In this document: positions 61,102 through 64,000 of the stretch, piece after piece
How positions within the stretch are numbered: position 1 is the first letter of the stretch
Layout of the letters: the number at the start of each line of letters is the position of its first letter
Assembly (NCBI GenBank): GCA_009885105.1
Contig: VFLI01000002.1
Location: 34,889 to 98,888 of the forward strand
DNA length: 64,000 nt
Source of the DNA: Spirochaetia bacterium
GTDB taxonomy: Bacteria > Spirochaetota > Leptospiria > Leptospirales > Leptonemataceae
Reading direction: 5' to 3'
Position numbers and translations under genes: made by a program
The notes under the pieces: generated by a model
The model's database searches: none
What the model was told of the DNA's origin: nothing
What the model saw: only the letters and a program-made list of their open reading frames with translations

Positions 61102-62280
61102 ATGCAATTACGCAGAAATCTGATTCTTTTTTCCACAATCTTGACAGGCGCCCTGCTTTTCTGTTCGCCGGATTCTTCCGGTTCAGAGTCAAGCCGCAAC
61201 AGCGATCCGCCCGAGGAAATGCAGTTCGATCATAAGTTTGACGACGCAGCCCGTTTGATGGCCGGCATGGCCGTTCGTCCGGAAAGTCCGCTTGCCTCCT
61301 GGATGAAAAATCAGATCTGGATCGAACACGCAGCGCTTCTGGATAAAAACTGGGCGGCGGTGGAACTGCAGCGGTTGAGCAAAATGCGGAAGTTCGCCGC
61401 GGAGGAACTGCGAATCACGGAAGAAGCGGATAAAAGCGTTCTGTATCCTTTTTCCGGGCCGGACTTTCTGCACGTGAACACTTTTTTTCCGGACGTAAAA
61501 TCTTACACAATGATCGGGCTGGAGAATACAGGAACCATTCCCGATTTTTCAAAACTGGATGAGGCGAATCTTCGTCTCCTCACTTCGCAGACCCAGGTTG
61601 CGCTTCGCGATATTTTCCGGCGCAGTTATTTCATCACCATGACAATGACATCGGATCTGAACCGCAGCAAGCTGGACGGCACTATACCGATGATGTTTAT
61701 TTTTCTTGCCCGCACCAACAATGTAATCCTGGACGTAAAGTATCTGGCCCATGCCGCAGACGGAGCTGTTATTGACAGACCCGCAGATTCTAAAGACAGA
61801 CCTACGGGCGTTCACATCCGGTTCATGGACGCCGTGAAAAAAATTCCGCGGGATCTGTTCTACTATCGTTTTGATGTTTCGGATGAGAATCTTGCAAAAA
61901 AGCCCGCTTTTGTAGAGCTCTTGCGAAGCAACGACGCAAAGATCGTCTATGTTAAATCAGCTTCGTATCTGATGCACTATCCGAATTTTTCCAGGATGCG
62001 CGAAATCGCCATGAACCGGGGCGAATACATTTTACAGGATGACACAGGAATCGCTTTTCACTTTTTTGAGCCGCGTCAGTGGGAATTCCGCCTCTACGGC
62101 GAGTACATTCAGCCAATTCGAGATTTCAGCGGCGTCTATCAGCAGGATTTGAATAAAGCCTATAAGGACGGAAAACCAATTCCGATTCCCTTTCAGCTGG
62201 GCTATCACTGGTATACGCAGAAAAATAATTTGATGCTGGCAGTAAAAAGAAGTGACGCGGACACGAAACCCGGACAGTGA
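61102..62280 (+). CDS. exported protein, possible lipoprotein
   Basis: The 392-residue precursor begins MQLRRNLILFSTILTGALLFCSPDSSGS. The run ALLFC could be a loose spirochaetal lipobox with a Ser-rich tether after it. The body has mixed alpha/beta character (YTMIGLENTGTIPDFSKLD; SYFITMTMTSDLNRSKLDGTIPMMFIFLARTNN; KIVYVKSASYLMHYPNFSRMREI). I recognise no defined family. It ends 29 bases inside the serine-hydrolase frame, so the pair is translationally coupled and the two may work together on an envelope substrate. Confidence 0.68.
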   Translation: MQLRRNLILFSTILTGALLFCSPDSSGSESSRNSDPPEEMQFDHKFDDAARLMAGMAVRPESPLASWMKNQIWIEHAALLDKNWAAVELQRLSKMRKFAAEELRITEEADKSVLYPFSGPDFLHVNTFFPDVKSYTMIGLENTGTIPDFSKLDEANLRLLTSQTQVALRDIFRRSYFITMTMTSDLNRSKLDGTIPMMFIFLARTNNVILDVKYLAHAADGAVIDRPADSKDRPTGVHIRFMDAVKKIPRDLFYYRFDVSDENLAKKPAFVELLRSNDAKIVYVKSASYLMHYPNFSRMREIAMNRGEYILQDDTGIAFHFFEPRQWEFRLYGEYIQPIRDFSGVYQQDLNKAYKDGKPIPIPFQLGYHWYTQKNNLMLAVKRSDADTKPGQ

Positions 62281-63541
62281 AAAAATAACTTCACACGGAA
62301 AATACAAAATCCTAATTACGGGAAAATTTTCGCTGATCCTGTCCGTCTTCCTGGCTGCCTCCGCCGGCGCGTATGCGCAGAGCGCCGCCAATTCCGATCT
62401 GCTGCTTCGCTGGATGCAGGAACGTCCGCGTTTTTTTTCCGGAGTCCTGCGCGGCGTTGACACAAACGAACTTCAGATTCTATATACTCAGATCGACCGG
62501 GACAGACAGAACAGACCGTCCTTTCGCACTTTTTCATTTCGAGTCGACGCGGGGAAATACTTCTACCCGGCAAGTTTTGTAAAACTGCCTGTCGCGGCTC
62601 TGACTCTGGAAAAAATTCGCAGGCTTTCCATTCCAGGCCTCGCGCAGGCAAGAATGGAAAACCAGGGCCAGATTGACTGCAAAGTAGAGCGTATGAATTT
62701 TCGCACACGAAGCGCGCCTTCTCTGCAGCAGTATCTCAAACGTATGCTGCTTGTCAGCGACAATGAAGCCTACAATGCCCTGTATGATTTTCTCGGCGCG
62801 GATTTTATCAACGATCGCCTGGCCGAACTTGGATACAACGGAGCCAGAATATTTCAGCGCGCGGGAGAATGCAGTCCCGACCAAAATCTTGTCACGAATC
62901 CGATTGCTTTTTACGATGAAAGAAAGCGCGTGATTCTGGAGCAGCCTATGCTTCACAGCCGGCAGAATTACATGAATCCGCTCGGGCATATAGTTCGGGG
63001 AAGGGCTCATATCGAAAACGATGTGCAAATCGACGGAGGCCAGGATTTTTCATACCGCAACAGGCTTTCACTGGAGGATATCCATTCAATACTGATGTCT
63101 ATAATATTTCCGGAAGCCACACCGGGCAGGCGTTTCAATCTGCCGGCTGAGGATTTCGCCTATCTGCGAAGGCTTATCGGAATGAGCCCCCGCGAATCCC
63201 CGGATCCCGCATATCGTCTGCCCGATAATTTCGCAAATTTTCTGCTTTTTTCAAGACAGGTCCGACGCATCCCTCCGAATATCAGATCCTTTAATGTCGT
63301 TGCGCGTGCGTTCGGATACATCGGCGACAGCGCGTATATAGTGGATTACAATAAAAAGATAGAATTCTTTGTATCGGCCGTTCTCTACGTGAATGAAGAC
63401 GGAGTTATGGGCGACGATGTTTACGATTACGACCGGATAGGCATGCCGTTCCTTGCGGAGCTGGGCCGTCTGGTATATGAAAAAGAATCGCAGAGGAGAC
63501 GAACTGTTCGGCCCGATTTGCGGAATTTTGTGATACGATGA
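62252..63541 (+). CDS. class-A-beta-lactamase-like serine hydrolase
   Basis: The 429-residue precursor starts at GTG 62252, has a signal peptide (FSLILSVFLAASAGAYAQ) and a penicillin-recognising-enzyme fold. The nucleophile motif S-x-x-K is ASFVKLP (about residue 107), the second motif is SDN in LVSDNEAYN. The third motif is probably FNVVARAFGYIGDS in place of KTG, with a Lys-to-Ala/Arg change. Without a clear K-T/S-G it may not be a true beta-lactamase; transpeptidase, carboxypeptidase or esterase roles are alternatives. It is expected in the periplasm, coupled to the preceding exported protein. Confidence 0.72.
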   Translation: MTRTRNPDSEKITSHGKYKILITGKFSLILSVFLAASAGAYAQSAANSDLLLRWMQERPRFFSGVLRGVDTNELQILYTQIDRDRQNRPSFRTFSFRVDAGKYFYPASFVKLPVAALTLEKIRRLSIPGLAQARMENQGQIDCKVERMNFRTRSAPSLQQYLKRMLLVSDNEAYNALYDFLGADFINDRLAELGYNGARIFQRAGECSPDQNLVTNPIAFYDERKRVILEQPMLHSRQNYMNPLGHIVRGRAHIENDVQIDGGQDFSYRNRLSLEDIHSILMSIIFPEATPGRRFNLPAEDFAYLRRLIGMSPRESPDPAYRLPDNFANFLLFSRQVRRIPPNIRSFNVVARAFGYIGDSAYIVDYNKKIEFFVSAVLYVNEDGVMGDDVYDYDRIGMPFLAELGRLVYEKESQRRRTVRPDLRNFVIR

Positions 63542-63543
63542 AG

Positions 63544-64000
63544 CTAAAAAAGAACTCTGTACACTGGAATCTCTCTCTGAAATCCTTTTGGTTTAATGTT
63601 TGGCAGACTTTCCATTTTGAAATCGCCTCGCACCAGGGCCCATGTTGTATGACTCAACAAAATATCGCCGGGATTCGCCTCAGTTTGAATCCGGCTTGCC
63701 AGATTGATGCTTGACCCGATCACGGTGTACTCCATTCGTTCCTGAGATCCGAAATTTCCCACGGCGGCATAGCCCGAATGTATCCCGCAGCGAATCTGAA
63801 GCGGTTCCATGAATCCCTGCTCAATCCATTGTGCCGCCAGTTCTCTCATGCGAAGTTGCATATCGATTGACATCTGCACGCAGGCGACGGCGTCCGCCTT
63901 CTCGCCAAGGGAATTGTCATTTCCAAAATGACAGACAATGGCGTCGCCGATGAACTTGTCGATGGTAGCGCCGTATCTTTTTGCGATGAGCGTCATTTCA
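63544..64000 (-). CDS. class III adenylate/guanylate cyclase, C-terminal part (partial)
   Basis: The frame enters from beyond the window and ends at 63544, two bases after the convergent hydrolase gene. It contains the latter two thirds of a cyclase domain: GATIDKFIGDAIVCHFG (metal-binding Asp), IRCGIHSGYAAVGNFGS and YTVIGSSINLASRIQ with the transition-state Asn and Arg intact. The upstream part holding the first Asp and any sensor domains is not visible. Confidence 0.88.
   Translation of the reverse strand, partial: EMTLIAKRYGATIDKFIGDAIVCHFGNDNSLGEKADAVACVQMSIDMQLRMRELAAQWIEQGFMEPLQIRCGIHSGYAAVGNFGSQERMEYTVIGSSINLASRIQTEANPGDILLSHTTWALVRGDFKMESLPNIKPKGFQREIPVYRVLF

Noticed and set aside
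1..64000. tRNA, rRNA, CRISPR arrays, transposases, integrases, attachment sites
   Set aside because: I looked for T-loop-like motifs, regularly spaced repeats and DDE or tyrosine-recombinase motifs and found none. A small RNA or a degenerate IS end could still have escaped reading by eye.

Overview
The window is a piece of bacterial chromosome of moderate GC (about half) carrying a mix of housekeeping genes (alaS, holA, yajQ, cydAB, amtB-glnK, a U32-family tRNA hydroxylase) and lineage-specific membrane, lipoprotein and signalling genes. The signalling style suggests a spirochaete of the Leptospira/Leptonema/Turneriella kind. It includes class III nucleotide cyclases with accessory domains, a lipid-anchored 7TMR-DISM sensor fused to a SpoIIE phosphatase and TPRs, many short exported proteins with loose lipoboxes (LFC, LLFC, LADC), and large multi-PAS histidine kinases. 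That placement is inference from gene content, not from a marker gene.

Layout. 1-6 kb: end of an M20 peptidase, a fusion of a glycerolipid acyltransferase with NAD(P)-dependent glycerol-3-phosphate dehydrogenase, a truncated-looking VWA surface protein, and a sigma54-driven amtB-glnK nitrogen operon. 6-14 kb: a stand-alone subtilisin-propeptide protein, a DUF4143 ATPase with its own palindromic promoter, a subtilase and the frameshifted repeat lipoprotein transcribed ahead of it, and two small exported proteins. 13.7-24.6 kb: penicillin-acylase-type Ntn hydrolase, PrsW-type intramembrane protease, two tandem paralogous outer-membrane beta-barrels, alaS, a small exported protein, and a decayed membrane/YceI gene. 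24.6-30.3 kb: a minus-strand run made of a small membrane protein, a UbiB-type kinase, a TPR/HExxH protein, cydA and cydB. 30.4-33.5 kb: an MNT-HEPN pair between two identical 29-bp direct repeats, then a zinc-ribbon/Ser-Thr kinase/PEGA protein whose kinase N-lobe has been deleted. 33.6-36.6 kb: yajQ, a TPR-like protein, a receiver-like protein and a di-heme peroxidase lipoprotein. 36.7-43.7 kb: a DUF420 protein and a four-component phosphorelay operon (MEDS sensor, five-PAS histidine kinase, single-domain response regulator, hybrid kinase split by a frameshift). 43.9-64 kb: conserved hypothetical proteins, a U32 protein, holA, a DUF59 Fe-S assembly factor, esterase and SGNH hydrolases, a TMEM175-type channel, a DUF5939-like cyclase, the DISM-SpoIIE protein, a class-A-beta-lactamase-like serine hydrolase and the end of a second cyclase.

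The genes fall into a few functional themes: nitrogen sensing and uptake, microaerobic respiration and quinone metabolism (cydAB beside ubiB), envelope proteolysis, and phospho-/cyclic-nucleotide signalling. Two features stand out. First, reading frames are broken unusually often: two frameshifts at or near homopolymer or G-rich tracts, one in a beta-propeller gene, one in-frame stop, one in-frame kinase deletion and several missing 5' ends. Some may be sequencing or assembly errors, others real decay or slippage control. Second, several promoters sit so close to the ATG that the transcripts would be leaderless. I saw no rRNA, tRNA, CRISPR array, transposase or integrase.
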